This document shows positions 18,548-28,798 of a stretch of DNA of 64,000 bases, piece by piece (the stretch's first letter is position 1; each line of letters begins with the position of its first letter). Origin of the DNA: a virus; the IMG/VR virus record IMGVR_UViG_3300034198_012786, positions 62,001 to 126,000 of that record. One strand, 5' to 3'. Both the position numbers and the translations under genes were made by a program. The notes beneath the pieces were generated by a model. That model did not search any database. It saw nothing but the letters and a program-made list of their open reading frames with translations, and had not been told where the DNA came from.

Positions 18548-20599
18548 ATGCCTTTCGCTGGAACGATCGGAAGTGTAGACGCTCAACCCGGAACTTTAGT
18601 TCCCGGACTCGTGAATGAGTTCGGAACGCAGGCTTTCGGCGTCATACTTCATAGTCTGACTAGCAAATCGATTCGAATTAAGTATGCGAGACCAGTAAAC
18701 GACGGTTTAGCACTAAGTGTCGATAGCTACAGGCTTTCAGTCATTACGCCAGGATCTTTTTTGCCGGAGATCGAAACGGTTCGACCATATGAGCTCGACA
18801 ATATGCAGTACGAACTTATCTTTAAGAAAAGCTTAACTTTAAACTCCACATATTCCCTCGAAATCTTCGGGGTTACTGCTTATGATGGGATTGGTGGTGT
18901 CAATGTCGGAGCTTATAACTTTGTAGCTACAGTTCCGGATTATGCGATTGCAATTGGAGCATATTCGCATAAAGAAGGATACTTAGTTATCGAATATGAT
19001 CGTGTTGTATTCCCATATACGACGGCGGCTACAGCAAGTATAAGTCCTCAAGATGATTTAACTAAGGTAAAACCACTTACATGGGTGCCAAATACTGATC
19101 TAATTCCACCGAACCTCCTTTTGTTCAAAATCGATGCTATAGACCCAACAAACTCAAATTATCTGGTCACATATAGCGCGATAAAAGATACGAGTCTTAA
19201 TACTTCGAATGGGTCGGTTCCCTTTATTGTCCCGCAAGAAATACCGAGACCGATCGATTTTCCTAAACTAAAGTCTATTAGGTTATTATTTTCTCGGATT
19301 ACCGATTGGTTCTACGATCATAATGATCCATTTAATTCATATGTAAATGTGAGAGCTTTCTTTAACGTTCCAGTTCAAATCGCATCGGCGAAGAATACTA
19401 GCAACTGGAACATGATAGTCGACGGGCTTCCAGCTGAATTCATAAACATTAGCGCTTCCTGGATAAATTCTTACATATCCTACGATTATGCATCGAGTGA
19501 ATCTGCGTGTCCAGATGCGCAGTACTTTTGGCATGTAGACTTACGGGTCCGATCTGGCATTCGAAATCCTAAAATATTGATTTCGGCTAAAATTAAATCC
19601 GAGGATGGTTTATCTGAGACTGTTCCGTCTACAACCGGTTCCTCCAGTCCACGACCTTCCGGTTCGATCCCGAAACCGTTAAAACTGGTGTCGGTTCCTT
19701 CTGTCGGTTTTTTGGCGCGGCATGATGTAGGCTTCGTATTGTCATCACCACCAAGCGTATCATATCCCTTAAATCATCAATCACCAAGTGAGAATTCTAT
19801 CTCCATATATAGTTTATACTGGTTATTAAATAACTTGTGGACTTCTTTCGATGGTCACCGCAAGAATGCGTCGTCCCATTCTACTGTAGACCTCGTTAAT
19901 ATGATTTCTGAGACAATTCCGGGCACGACTCTATCTGATCTCATATCGTCAGCCAATCTACTTAAACTAAGGATTCTTACTCATAGCACAACTGCAGAGT
20001 ACCATGGGAACGTTGCAGATTATCAAGTGTTTTCAACGCCAGATGCCGTCGATTTATCGACTCTACTCGATTTAATAGGCTCTTTAGCCAATTACTTCAT
20101 TCGTCATACACAGAATGAATTCATCCATCAAGGTTTAAGGCTATCATGGTTGAGTGCAGGTCTTTCTGACCAAATCATCACATCAGAACCCAATCAGCTC
20201 ATTGGACAGCCTTATCAGTTAACATTTAAAGCGAATGTATTGGTTTCAGACAATGAAACTGGAAACACTAACGACATATTCTATGGCTTATCGGATGTTA
20301 TAATCGGTTTGGACTATCCTCCATATGTTGCTGTCGCTCTTCCTGTCCCTGGTTTAAGATTAGAATTTAACGGTGAAGTGATTCGTTCCGATGAAGTGGA
20401 GGTCTACTTTTCAAAAGCCATAGACACAAAACAAAGTTTTAGTTATTCATTTACATCAGTGGCTCCGCCTTTGGAAGTTACTAGCTTTAAATGGCCATCT
20501 CCAACTCGCTTGCTCTTTAACGTGAACAAGATGCGCCAAAAATCTTATTCGTTATCTCTGACGGGGTTAAAAGATACCGTCGGAAATTTGGTGCCATAA
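18548..20599 (+). CDS. Tail appendage protein with SbsA-like Ig domains and H-x6-H modules
   Basis: 683 residues. Residues about 30-135 and about 610-683 look like SbsA/Big_5-type Ig domains ('Y-S-L-S-L-T-G-L-K-D-T-V-G-N' is the typical closing strand); a third Ig-like region lies around 240-350. Residues about 425-530 are helical and carry paired histidines with exactly six residues between them: a pair in DGHRKNASSH, His479/His486 and His520/His527. The same module is repeated in the 1879-aa and 230-aa genes downstream. The gene starts the appendage cluster after the 35-base palindrome, and its stop overlaps the next ATG by one base. Likely virion appendage. Confidence 0.65.
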   Translation: MPFAGTIGSVDAQPGTLVPGLVNEFGTQAFGVILHSLTSKSIRIKYARPVNDGLALSVDSYRLSVITPGSFLPEIETVRPYELDNMQYELIFKKSLTLNSTYSLEIFGVTAYDGIGGVNVGAYNFVATVPDYAIAIGAYSHKEGYLVIEYDRVVFPYTTAATASISPQDDLTKVKPLTWVPNTDLIPPNLLLFKIDAIDPTNSNYLVTYSAIKDTSLNTSNGSVPFIVPQEIPRPIDFPKLKSIRLLFSRITDWFYDHNDPFNSYVNVRAFFNVPVQIASAKNTSNWNMIVDGLPAEFINISASWINSYISYDYASSESACPDAQYFWHVDLRVRSGIRNPKILISAKIKSEDGLSETVPSTTGSSSPRPSGSIPKPLKLVSVPSVGFLARHDVGFVLSSPPSVSYPLNHQSPSENSISIYSLYWLLNNLWTSFDGHRKNASSHSTVDLVNMISETIPGTTLSDLISSANLLKLRILTHSTTAEYHGNVADYQVFSTPDAVDLSTLLDLIGSLANYFIRHTQNEFIHQGLRLSWLSAGLSDQIITSEPNQLIGQPYQLTFKANVLVSDNETGNTNDIFYGLSDVIIGLDYPPYVAVALPVPGLRLEFNGEVIRSDEVEVYFSKAIDTKQSFSYSFTSVAPPLEVTSFKWPSPTRLLFNVNKMRQKSYSLSLTGLKDTVGNLVP

Positions 20600-23500
20600 T
20601 GCCGAACGTCAATTTCATAGGCACTCCATCTACGTTAGACCGCACCATTTTTGCGAATAAGGCTACTATCGTTAAACCGCCGGTCCCCGTTTTGTTCGGA
20701 AATAACTGTTCAGTCATATCTAATGACGTTGTAGAAATTTCGACGCAAATATTCGATGATAGTTATCTCGGTAAGGATTTGAATATCAATTCAGGTCCCT
20801 TTTCCGGTCGATATGAGATTGTAGAGATCGTCAATCCTAGAAGACTAAGAGTTCGCGGCTCTAATTTTGATCTATTAGATCGAGATAGCTTAGAATCGAC
20901 TCTAATACAAAATATAACGACACTAAGATCATTATTCAACGATCATATATTAAGCTCCGATTTCCATTTAAATCCCGATGTATACAACAATTTAGATTCG
21001 GATGCCATAGACGCATTTTCGTACAAATATGTCTTGGTCGAACTGCTCACGTCTTTGGAGCAACATGCTAATAACGGACCGTTAGTCGGTCCGCCTTACG
21101 ATCCAAGCATACATTATTTTGCTGATCCAAATTACAAAATATACTCTCAAATTCAAGATCTTAATAATGTCGATTTAGTTCCTATCGTAAATACGTTTAA
21201 TCTATGTGTTCGTAGGTATAATGATCACAGGTCGAACTTAACTTTCCATGTTTCTGAAGATAACACGAACTTATACCTGCTTCCTCAGATTAAACTATCA
21301 GATTTCATCGTAAAAGCCGGACCTTTTTCTTATACGATTTTCGACCCGAGACTAGGCCAGATAGCTGACGACGCCGCCGATGTTTTTGTAACCGTAAATG
21401 ATGTTCCGGCCTCTGTAGACGCAGTCTATGGGTCATTAGGCGCAGTTGTATTGACTGACATACCGAACACAGGAGATCAAGTCAAGCTGGACTACAGTTA
21501 CTTGGTGAATCCGCCGAGTCAATTCGAGCGACTAAATAGTTTCGAATTCGTGCTGAACCAGGAAAAGAATCGTGGTAAATCGGGCTTTCCTGATCATCTG
21601 TATAGACAGCGATCATTTTTAGTGAATCCAGTCGTTGCGTCATCTGACATAATCTCTCCATATTCCCCGAAAACGACGAGCATAAAATACAAGGGTTTCG
21701 AACGTAGTTATACGGCATCTTTAAACGATCCCAACACGCTATTGCTCAATGTTCCGACAAATCGGATCATGTTTCCCGTATTCGAAGATGTCACCCCTCC
21801 GACTTATATCAGGTATGATCCGATTGTTTTACCCGAAAATCAAGTCAATCCATGGATGTTTAACGGAGTGGGCCAGACAAGCTTAATTCCTAACAACGGA
21901 GGACTTGTCTTACTTGATAACAGTAGTGAAGTCGACATTGCACTAGGCAGCCCATTTTATTCGTACTCAATTGATTTAACATACTCTAGCTATGTATATT
22001 TAGTTGCTAGACTCTCTTCCTTGGCGGATCGCGAGTCCTTTATAACGGACGGCAATGACACGGGCGTCGGATTCGGTATCACGGACGGTCAAAAAGCTTC
22101 GATTGCGGGTCTGTTATACACTGATGCGACTAATTTAGGCTCCGCGATCTTGATCGCTAATCAGCTTAAATCAAAATATTCCGCCCATTTGGCAGAGACT
22201 GGTGTTCATGCTCCTAATGATGATTTGGTTCAGGATCAGTTATCGGCCAACGATGCCGTTGATTTAGACAGCCTTATAACGCTTTGCGGCGACTTAATTT
22301 CGAAATTCAATAATCATATCATCCAGGGTCCTGCTAACATTCACAAAAACGTTGACGCTTTGGACTCGATTCTTATCCCGGCTCCGATTGATGAAGACTC
22401 TGCCATCGCTACCGTTAACAGTATCGTGTCTTCTTTTAACCATCATCTTGTTCGTGCAGACGTTCATTACAATAACGACACCACAAACACAGTGGTTCAA
22501 GTAAAACAGGTAGGGTTGTTAACCTCTCGCGGGCCCTCTGAGAATCAGTATAGCTGGAATCTATTTCCGTATGACTGGAGTGTCGAAACTTCATATTTGA
22601 TGTTCCGAAATGAAGTAGGTGATGTGTCTTTATCATTGAGCGGGAGTCTTACTCCAGGTTCTGTCGTAAGATATGAAGATCTACCTAACGCTGCCGACCA
22701 AGACCTTGTGTTTGACAACTTATACCAAGTATTTTTCGGTTCGTTGCAGGATGCGGCTACGAACCAGTCGACTTGGAAATTTATTAGAGCGAGTGTCATC
22801 CCTCTGGCTCGGAGGCAGGTGGGTAAGAATAAAACAGTTACATATGAAGCTTCGACCTTACCTGAATTCGATACTTCTTACCCTTGGATCACCGTCGGCC
22901 AGGGTGGTACTGAATACCTCAAGACGAGCCCGAATCGTCTTGTCGTAGACTCAACCAGTAGTATTCCAAGTGTCGATGTCCCTTTTACTGGATACGTAAC
23001 GGGAGAATTCAGAGGATACCTCCGGGTTGAACCAACCGCCACCCCTAAAAACCTCATAAGTGTTGATTTTAAGACTTATGGAAATTATTACAGCTTCGGT
23101 ATCGATAATAGATCATATAGTGTTAGCATCGGGGATGGTCAATACAGCACTCAATTCTGTTTTTTACAAGCGAATCCGAAGCCCGCCACGATTTCAGGAA
23201 CTAATTACGAAGGCAGTTTCAGTATCAACCCTGGCGATTTAGGCTATATTGAGATAGATGGGTCTAATCAGATCACCATAACCAATACCGGACCTTCTCC
23301 GTTGACTTCCGCGCAATCAGTTGCGGATCTAATTAATGCAAGTTTAAACGGAAGCGTAGCTACTACGGTTGCAAATCAGTATGGAAGCAAGGCGATAGTT
23401 CTAACCAGTCCTACCAAGGGCGCAAGCAGCTCCATAAATTTAATTAGCGGTAATCTTTGGTCGAAGCTCGGATTTATGCAAGGCAAAGTATTCGGTACTG

Positions 23501-26238
23501 ACTCATCACCCGAACCGAAGATGTCTTGGTCGGGTATGAACTTCCCGAATAGAAGTTACCCTGTCTGGATCGAATCTGGAAATCAGCCAGTGTTTATGGT
23601 AGGCCGGATTCTACGTATCGAAGATAATAGTACTACGGACTACAAGTCATATTCATGTGTCGACCCGTTAATCATGACCAAAGTCATTCTTCCGTCGGAT
23701 GACTGGAAATTCGATGTAAGGCTTAGAGTCGAGTCCTATATCAAGGGCGATATTGTCGAATCTGGTTCCAACTTGCACTTTTGTGGCGCTGCATTTTCGA
23801 TCGATGAAGGACCAACTGCAAGTTACGGTATCTATGGGAAAAACATTGAAGTTCATCTATCAGTAGACAATAACGACGAGCCTTATCTTAATATATTGAC
23901 TTACGTGGTCGATGGTGAAACGTCAGAATTTTCACTTAAGCAGGTCGCTGCGTTCCCATTTAGGTGGAACGATGGAGAATTCCACACATACAACATTTTC
24001 ACTGATAAGGCATCACAGATCGTGACGTTCTGGGCCGACAGCGTTCTCTTAGGCGCTGGTGTACCGTATAGTGCCTTTGAATATGGATTCTATGGACCAT
24101 CGGTAATCTTTGGAACTGGTTCATCTCCCGTCACTAACTGCGATCTTCGGTACTCCAGATCTATCACAGAATGGGATTCGATCAGCGCAATTCACTATTC
24201 TAACCTCGATGCTAACCGCTATATTGGTATATATCGGGGAGGCAGTGTAAACGATTTATCCTCTTATTATTTACATGAATTAGACTGGACAGTACCTAAG
24301 ACATACCGTCTTGTAAGAGACCCGATATCAGGCGTTACTGTATATGTTAACGGTGATCAAGTCCCCGCTATCTCCGCAAGCTATGACGTTCTATCTCTAC
24401 CTATTGATGACCTGGACTTTTTGGCGAATGTAGTGCCATCTGGTAAATTTATAGCTTTTGGTTCGTTTAATCCACTAGAGATTAGTAGAACGGTTTGGTA
24501 TGACATTAAATATTCGATCGGTGTTGAAACACTTACGGATGGATTCGTTCCGCCACACAGCGTTCTAAACGCTGCAAATGTGGTTACATCTTCTGAACAT
24601 CTGAAATCGAAATTAACTCATGCGCATAACGGAAAGATTGCTTACTCCTCGGGAACTCCGGAGACTGATTTCTTAACTGAAGATGCGTTGTCGTCCGGAG
24701 AAATTCTTTTAGATGGGACTCCGTCGTTCATATCTACGCAGAATCTGGAGTCAAGAGGCGGATTGATTACATCCGCGACTCCCGTCGGATCTCTAGCAAG
24801 CGTAAATGACGTGATAGATGCGCGTGGCAACATGGAGTCGCTCGAGGACGACACCACCAATACAGTTCTGGCCTCGGAAGCTACGACCTTTATAGGCAAC
24901 GTTGAGTTATTGAACGCCACACTAAAGAACCTAGAATCTAAATATAACGATCACATCGTGAAGACCGCTAACAATACACACAAACTGTCTGATACTTTCG
25001 ATTTTGTCGGATCAGTCTACCCAGACTACGAGACCTTCACATCCTGGTTGAATAGTTTCATCGAAGTGTATAACCGCCACTTAAGCAACTACTCACCACC
25101 AGGATCAAAGCAATTCCACAATATAGCTGATACTGCTCACATCATCGAACCTGAGTTCCCGCTCACTCTGCAAGGCACCATCGATTACTATAACCGCGTA
25201 GCCAAAAAAGTCGAAGCACATATTAACTCAGATTTCGCTCACTTAGCTTACAAGCCGACACAGATCGATTATACTCCCGACTACATTGCGGCCGTGAATT
25301 TTCTGGTTACAGTTTTCAATGAGCATATAAGGAATGAACCTACTGGTAACGACTATCACCTGGGAGTCTATGACGCCATAGCTATTAACAGCTATGCAAC
25401 AGATATCCTATCGGCATGCAGTGTAGCGAACGCCCTGAAGGCCGCATATCTGGCTCATATTCCACTAACAACGTTCAATTCGACACCCATACATCTGTTG
25501 CCAGATACCATAAACACTTCGCTCCCGGCTAATGCTACAAATACATTGGCATCTTTGATTCCACTTGTAAACGCTCTGCAAGCTAGGTTGTCTGGCCACA
25601 TCAACAACACGGGTGGTAATTTCCATTCGCCCACTGATTTCATTCCGTCCGTGGCTTTCTATGAAAACTGGGAATTTGCCATTAGGCTCATGAATTCATT
25701 AAGGGACTCTCTAAATTCCCACCTCTCTGATTTAACACTCCACACGTCTGATGACCAATTTGCCTATACACCTTCGACTGCGGTTTATGTACTAGGCTTT
25801 GGTGTTTTAGCTCAACCGCAATCAGACACCATAATATCCGAAATAAACACTATAATATCTAACATACGCTCACACACAAATAAATCTCTTTCTACTTTTG
25901 ACGGTCAGCAGGTGCACCGAACCGAAGACTTTAGAAGTTTCGACGCTTTATATAGTACAGTAGCTACAGATGAGATCACTTCAGCTCAAGCAGTCTTACA
26001 AGCTCGCAGTGTGCTCTTCGATAGTCACATACCCTGTGGCGTTGGAGCTCCCGGATTGTTAGCTTTGGCTCACGGCAGTCGAGATGTCGTCGATATACCG
26101 GAACAGTCAGATCTCAAGGATAGCTATAACGTCGCCGTATCTTTGGCTTTCGATATTCTTAAAAATTTTGGAAGCCACGTAAACAAGAAGACCTCACACT
26201 TAGAGGTCATTGATATACCGATACTGATCACCAAATGA
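20599..26238 (+). CDS. Giant appendage protein with H-x6-H repeats and LamG-like domain
   Basis: 1879 residues. Residues about 100-250, 510-640 and 1415-1879 consist of repeated helical units of the form 'L-x-x-x-[YF]-N-x-H-x6-H'. Seven pairs have exactly six residues between the histidines (for example His116/His123); others have eight or more. Residues about 879-965 hold the 'I-N-A-S-L' / 'V-L-T-S-P-T-K-G' module shared with the spike paralogues. Residues about 1034-1220 look like a concanavalin/LamG-type jelly roll, a common carbohydrate-binding fold. The His pairs could bind metal ions in a trimeric fibre, as His residues do in the T4 long-fibre tip; this is inference. No enzyme motif is seen. 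Confidence 0.65.
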   Translation: MPNVNFIGTPSTLDRTIFANKATIVKPPVPVLFGNNCSVISNDVVEISTQIFDDSYLGKDLNINSGPFSGRYEIVEIVNPRRLRVRGSNFDLLDRDSLESTLIQNITTLRSLFNDHILSSDFHLNPDVYNNLDSDAIDAFSYKYVLVELLTSLEQHANNGPLVGPPYDPSIHYFADPNYKIYSQIQDLNNVDLVPIVNTFNLCVRRYNDHRSNLTFHVSEDNTNLYLLPQIKLSDFIVKAGPFSYTIFDPRLGQIADDAADVFVTVNDVPASVDAVYGSLGAVVLTDIPNTGDQVKLDYSYLVNPPSQFERLNSFEFVLNQEKNRGKSGFPDHLYRQRSFLVNPVVASSDIISPYSPKTTSIKYKGFERSYTASLNDPNTLLLNVPTNRIMFPVFEDVTPPTYIRYDPIVLPENQVNPWMFNGVGQTSLIPNNGGLVLLDNSSEVDIALGSPFYSYSIDLTYSSYVYLVARLSSLADRESFITDGNDTGVGFGITDGQKASIAGLLYTDATNLGSAILIANQLKSKYSAHLAETGVHAPNDDLVQDQLSANDAVDLDSLITLCGDLISKFNNHIIQGPANIHKNVDALDSILIPAPIDEDSAIATVNSIVSSFNHHLVRADVHYNNDTTNTVVQVKQVGLLTSRGPSENQYSWNLFPYDWSVETSYLMFRNEVGDVSLSLSGSLTPGSVVRYEDLPNAADQDLVFDNLYQVFFGSLQDAATNQSTWKFIRASVIPLARRQVGKNKTVTYEASTLPEFDTSYPWITVGQGGTEYLKTSPNRLVVDSTSSIPSVDVPFTGYVTGEFRGYLRVEPTATPKNLISVDFKTYGNYYSFGIDNRSYSVSIGDGQYSTQFCFLQANPKPATISGTNYEGSFSINPGDLGYIEIDGSNQITITNTGPSPLTSAQSVADLINASLNGSVATTVANQYGSKAIVLTSPTKGASSSINLISGNLWSKLGFMQGKVFGTDSSPEPKMSWSGMNFPNRSYPVWIESGNQPVFMVGRILRIEDNSTTDYKSYSCVDPLIMTKVILPSDDWKFDVRLRVESYIKGDIVESGSNLHFCGAAFSIDEGPTASYGIYGKNIEVHLSVDNNDEPYLNILTYVVDGETSEFSLKQVAAFPFRWNDGEFHTYNIFTDKASQIVTFWADSVLLGAGVPYSAFEYGFYGPSVIFGTGSSPVTNCDLRYSRSITEWDSISAIHYSNLDANRYIGIYRGGSVNDLSSYYLHELDWTVPKTYRLVRDPISGVTVYVNGDQVPAISASYDVLSLPIDDLDFLANVVPSGKFIAFGSFNPLEISRTVWYDIKYSIGVETLTDGFVPPHSVLNAANVVTSSEHLKSKLTHAHNGKIAYSSGTPETDFLTEDALSSGEILLDGTPSFISTQNLESRGGLITSATPVGSLASVNDVIDARGNMESLEDDTTNTVLASEATTFIGNVELLNATLKNLESKYNDHIVKTANNTHKLSDTFDFVGSVYPDYETFTSWLNSFIEVYNRHLSNYSPPGSKQFHNIADTAHIIEPEFPLTLQGTIDYYNRVAKKVEAHINSDFAHLAYKPTQIDYTPDYIAAVNFLVTVFNEHIRNEPTGNDYHLGVYDAIAINSYATDILSACSVANALKAAYLAHIPLTTFNSTPIHLLPDTINTSLPANATNTLASLIPLVNALQARLSGHINNTGGNFHSPTDFIPSVAFYENWEFAIRLMNSLRDSLNSHLSDLTLHTSDDQFAYTPSTAVYVLGFGVLAQPQSDTIISEINTIISNIRSHTNKSLSTFDGQQVHRTEDFRSFDALYSTVATDEITSAQAVLQARSVLFDSHIPCGVGAPGLLALAHGSRDVVDIPEQSDLKDSYNVAVSLAFDILKNFGSHVNKKTSHLEVIDIPILITK

Positions 26239-26248
26239 GAGGATAAGC

Positions 26249-27376
26249 ATGGCCACCGAATTGACGTACGTAGGGGTTCAGGATTATAAGATTGACGCTT
26301 TCACCTACGTCGATCCCGTCGACATCACAAAAAATCAGATCTGGTGGTTGGTGGAGAGCTTGACGGGATTAATCTCGGGCGGTAATCCAGTGACGGGCAA
26401 CCCTGCTGCATGGACCGTGGTAGCCTCTTGCTATTATAACGGGACCTCGCTGGTCAAGGACATTACCGGCACAAATACCTGGGGAAATACATTCGACTCG
26501 ACCAAGATAGTCTGTGCCGACGGGACTGATAAGACTTTGCCTCGATCCTGGATCGTTCTGCATAGTCCGCATGCTACTTCGAATGATTTAAATCTGTACA
26601 TGACGATCGACATGTTATATCCTAACGGTGCTGATTTTTACTTCTCTCAGTCCCTGCCGGATGTCGTGGCAGCCAGTTCTACAGCTCGACCTGTGGCCGA
26701 AGACGAGTTCGGCTATAGCCTTTTGGATGCAAACATGTATTACGCAGGAAATGCCATAAATAATGGGGATGTAGAACTATCTCATTACAATCATTTCGTA
26801 CTCTGCACAAGCGCCTCTCAAAATCGTGGCGGTTTCTATTTCTTCACCAATCCTGCAAACGCGGAGAAGTTTTACGCGACTATCCTAGCTACCCGCATCG
26901 ATAATATTCGAGCCAACGATAATCAGCCCTCGGTTGCAGCTGCCGCTTTCGAAGATTATGACTCATTTAAGATTTCTCCTTCCTACAGCATTTTCTCGAG
27001 TTCCAACTCTGGGACGGAATTCTACGGCGCTATGAGAGGTCGCTCCACTCAAGCGACTCCGGGTAATGACTTCGTTCAGGTAGTTGCAGGATCTTGCGCC
27101 ATAAACGGAAGTTATAGCGGACTAATAGACGATGGCTACGTGAACGATCAGAATGAAAGTGATGGTAATTACAACGAGTGGCACATACCGGTATTCACAC
27201 TATATTCGCATCAGCAATTCAAGGGTCGCTTGCGAGACATTAAACTCGCAAGCGGGGTAATCCCGCAGCTAGCGACCCGTCCAGCTGCGCCGGTTGGAGT
27301 GCCGCCGAAATATGACTATATTAAGGTAGGCGACTGCTGGATGCCTTGGCCGTTCCAATATAATCCTGCTGTCTAA
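26249..27376 (+). CDS. Virion structural protein, unknown family
   Basis: 375 residues after a GAGAGGATAAGC leader with good ribosome-binding spacing. It is beta-rich and aromatic. The 'A-W-T-V-V-A-S' and 'R-S-W-I-V-L-H-S-P' blocks and the ordered Gly/Asn/Tyr-rich C-terminal half resemble a family of single-copy phage structural proteins I have seen without a firm function. No transmembrane or catalytic motif is visible. It lies in the appendage cluster, between the giant repeat protein and a small Trp-rich protein, so a fibre or appendage component is likely. Confidence 0.6.
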   Translation: MATELTYVGVQDYKIDAFTYVDPVDITKNQIWWLVESLTGLISGGNPVTGNPAAWTVVASCYYNGTSLVKDITGTNTWGNTFDSTKIVCADGTDKTLPRSWIVLHSPHATSNDLNLYMTIDMLYPNGADFYFSQSLPDVVAASSTARPVAEDEFGYSLLDANMYYAGNAINNGDVELSHYNHFVLCTSASQNRGGFYFFTNPANAEKFYATILATRIDNIRANDNQPSVAAAAFEDYDSFKISPSYSIFSSSNSGTEFYGAMRGRSTQATPGNDFVQVVAGSCAINGSYSGLIDDGYVNDQNESDGNYNEWHIPVFTLYSHQQFKGRLRDIKLASGVIPQLATRPAAPVGVPPKYDYIKVGDCWMPWPFQYNPAV

Positions 27377-27386
27377 TGGTCAATAA

Positions 27387-28079
27387 ATGGCATCTGTTAA
27401 TGTCGACGCGAATGACTGGTATGAAGTAGACCCACCTTTATTTGCGTTGGCATATATCCCAGGGGACCCGGAATGGGTCCCCTGGATAGATGTAGAAACA
27501 TGTTTATGGAATTTAGCTTATAATGTTATCGACATACCATGGTGGGACACATTTACATACGACTGGACCGTAGGTAAGCCCCAGGACGTTAATCCATATG
27601 TGCCGACCCGGACGTATAAATGGGCTTTGGCGTATACGATTGATGCAACACCATGGGTGCCTTCTCGGTATGCCCCTATTACTCCAGATGTAACCCCAGA
27701 AATTGTTGATCTGGTCAAATTAGCCAATCTCCTCAAGGCCGCATATAATAAACATATTGCTCTAGAGGTATTTCGGGAATACCGTAATAACGTTCCGGTT
27801 AAGGAACGAGTACATATGCAAAGTGACTTTATTAATAGTGTCACTTCTCCGGATGCAACAGATTTAGACTCTGCGATCGTTTTATTGAATGAAATCAAAC
27901 TAAGGTATAATAGGCACCGAGAAGAACATTCAGTACATGGAAATGTCGCTGTTATACGTCTCGATGCCCCAGCTCGTACGCTTTACAACAGTATTTCGGT
28001 TTATTTAAAATCAACAGGGATCCCGAATTTGTTGGCCTCTTTCTCGGATGATGAGGGAGGAACGCTAAACGACGTATAG
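27387..28079 (+). CDS. Trp/Pro-rich protein with H-x6-H module
   Basis: 230 residues. Residues about 10-100 repeat short Trp/Pro/Tyr-rich units (WVPWIDV, IPWWDTF, TPWVPSRY), perhaps three or four copies of a small beta unit. Residues about 108-190 repeat the helical His-pair module of the larger appendage genes, here as LKAAYNKH with a long His spacer and LRYNRHREEHSVH with six residues between the outer histidines. The shared module suggests that these three proteins assemble together or share a partner. A perfect 11-bp hairpin lies at 27459-27485. Function otherwise unknown. Confidence 0.6.
   Translation: MASVNVDANDWYEVDPPLFALAYIPGDPEWVPWIDVETCLWNLAYNVIDIPWWDTFTYDWTVGKPQDVNPYVPTRTYKWALAYTIDATPWVPSRYAPITPDVTPEIVDLVKLANLLKAAYNKHIALEVFREYRNNVPVKERVHMQSDFINSVTSPDATDLDSAIVLLNEIKLRYNRHREEHSVHGNVAVIRLDAPARTLYNSISVYLKSTGIPNLLASFSDDEGGTLNDV
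27459..27485 (+). other. Perfect 11-bp hairpin inside coding sequence
   Basis: CCAGGGGACCC (27459-27469), loop GGAAT, then its exact reverse complement (27475-27485). It is GC-rich and therefore stable, and lies about 70 bases into the 230-aa gene. Confidence 0.65.
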
Positions 28080-28094
28080 TTTAGAGAGGCCAAA

Positions 28095-28739
28095 ATGATA
28101 CTAGATCGAAATAAGATGATGCGATCCGGCAATTCTCTAGAATTCTCGAATCAAATAAACGAAACTCGATTTAACCTCCAAGGCGAAGTCTTCTGGACTC
28201 TCCTCGATCACAATGGGGAAGTCATTGGGTCAGGAAAAAAGAAGAACGTCGTCACCTTGGACGCTGGTATACTGTTAGCATCCTTCATGCGCGGGACTAG
28301 CGTCGTAAATACAAGTGCTCCCAAATGGGGAATTCGCGCTTTGGCCGTAGGTGTCGGTAAGGCAGGATGGGACCCGATGAGCCCGCCACCTGCTGAACCT
28401 ACACAGCATTCTTTATATGGTGAAATAGCTAGAAAAGTAGTGGCAAGCGCTAAATTTATAGATCCTAGTGGTAACGATAGTACCATCCCCACAAACGTTG
28501 TGGATTTTAGTTTTACGTTCGGTGCTTCTGAAGCCGTTGGTCCCTTGGTCGAAATGGGACTGATAGGCGGTGATTTGGATGGTAATAATATGTACGTCCG
28601 TAATCCTATTACCCCACCAAATTCAGACACACCAGTCGACATTCAAGGCAAGGACGTGCTTTGTAATTATTTAACATTTCCGGTTATAAACAAAGCCCCA
28701 GGAAATGTTTTAAACTGGACTTGGCGCCTTACTTTTTAA
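28095..28739 (+). CDS. Tail fibre-associated protein ('AVGVG ... E.GL' type)
   Basis: 214 residues. It has the layout of a common phage tail/fibre protein type: a 'K-K-N-V-V-T-L-D-A-G' start, an 'I-R-A-L-A-V-G-V-G' strand, a middle 'E-I-A-R-K-V' segment, then 'F-T-F-G-A-S-E-A-V-G-P-L-V-E-M-G-L' and a final 'N-W-T-W-R-L-T-F' strand. Such proteins are usually fibre or baseplate adaptors; no enzyme function is expected. A 59-base gap follows with no recognisable promoter. Confidence 0.55.
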   Translation: MILDRNKMMRSGNSLEFSNQINETRFNLQGEVFWTLLDHNGEVIGSGKKKNVVTLDAGILLASFMRGTSVVNTSAPKWGIRALAVGVGKAGWDPMSPPPAEPTQHSLYGEIARKVVASAKFIDPSGNDSTIPTNVVDFSFTFGASEAVGPLVEMGLIGGDLDGNNMYVRNPITPPNSDTPVDIQGKDVLCNYLTFPVINKAPGNVLNWTWRLTF

Positions 28740-28798
28740 CTCAATAGGTTACTAATAGGCCAGTAGGATTGACTACTCGGTTTATTTGAGGTATATCA

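Noticed and set aside
28208-28642. Open frame of 144 codons on the minus strand
   Set aside because: Lies entirely within the 214-aa plus-strand fibre gene, with no ribosome-binding site.
28740-28798. Possible promoter or operator in the gap before the 1563-aa gene
   Set aside because: Only a 5-bp inverted repeat (AGTAG/CTACT) and no convincing -35/-10 pair.
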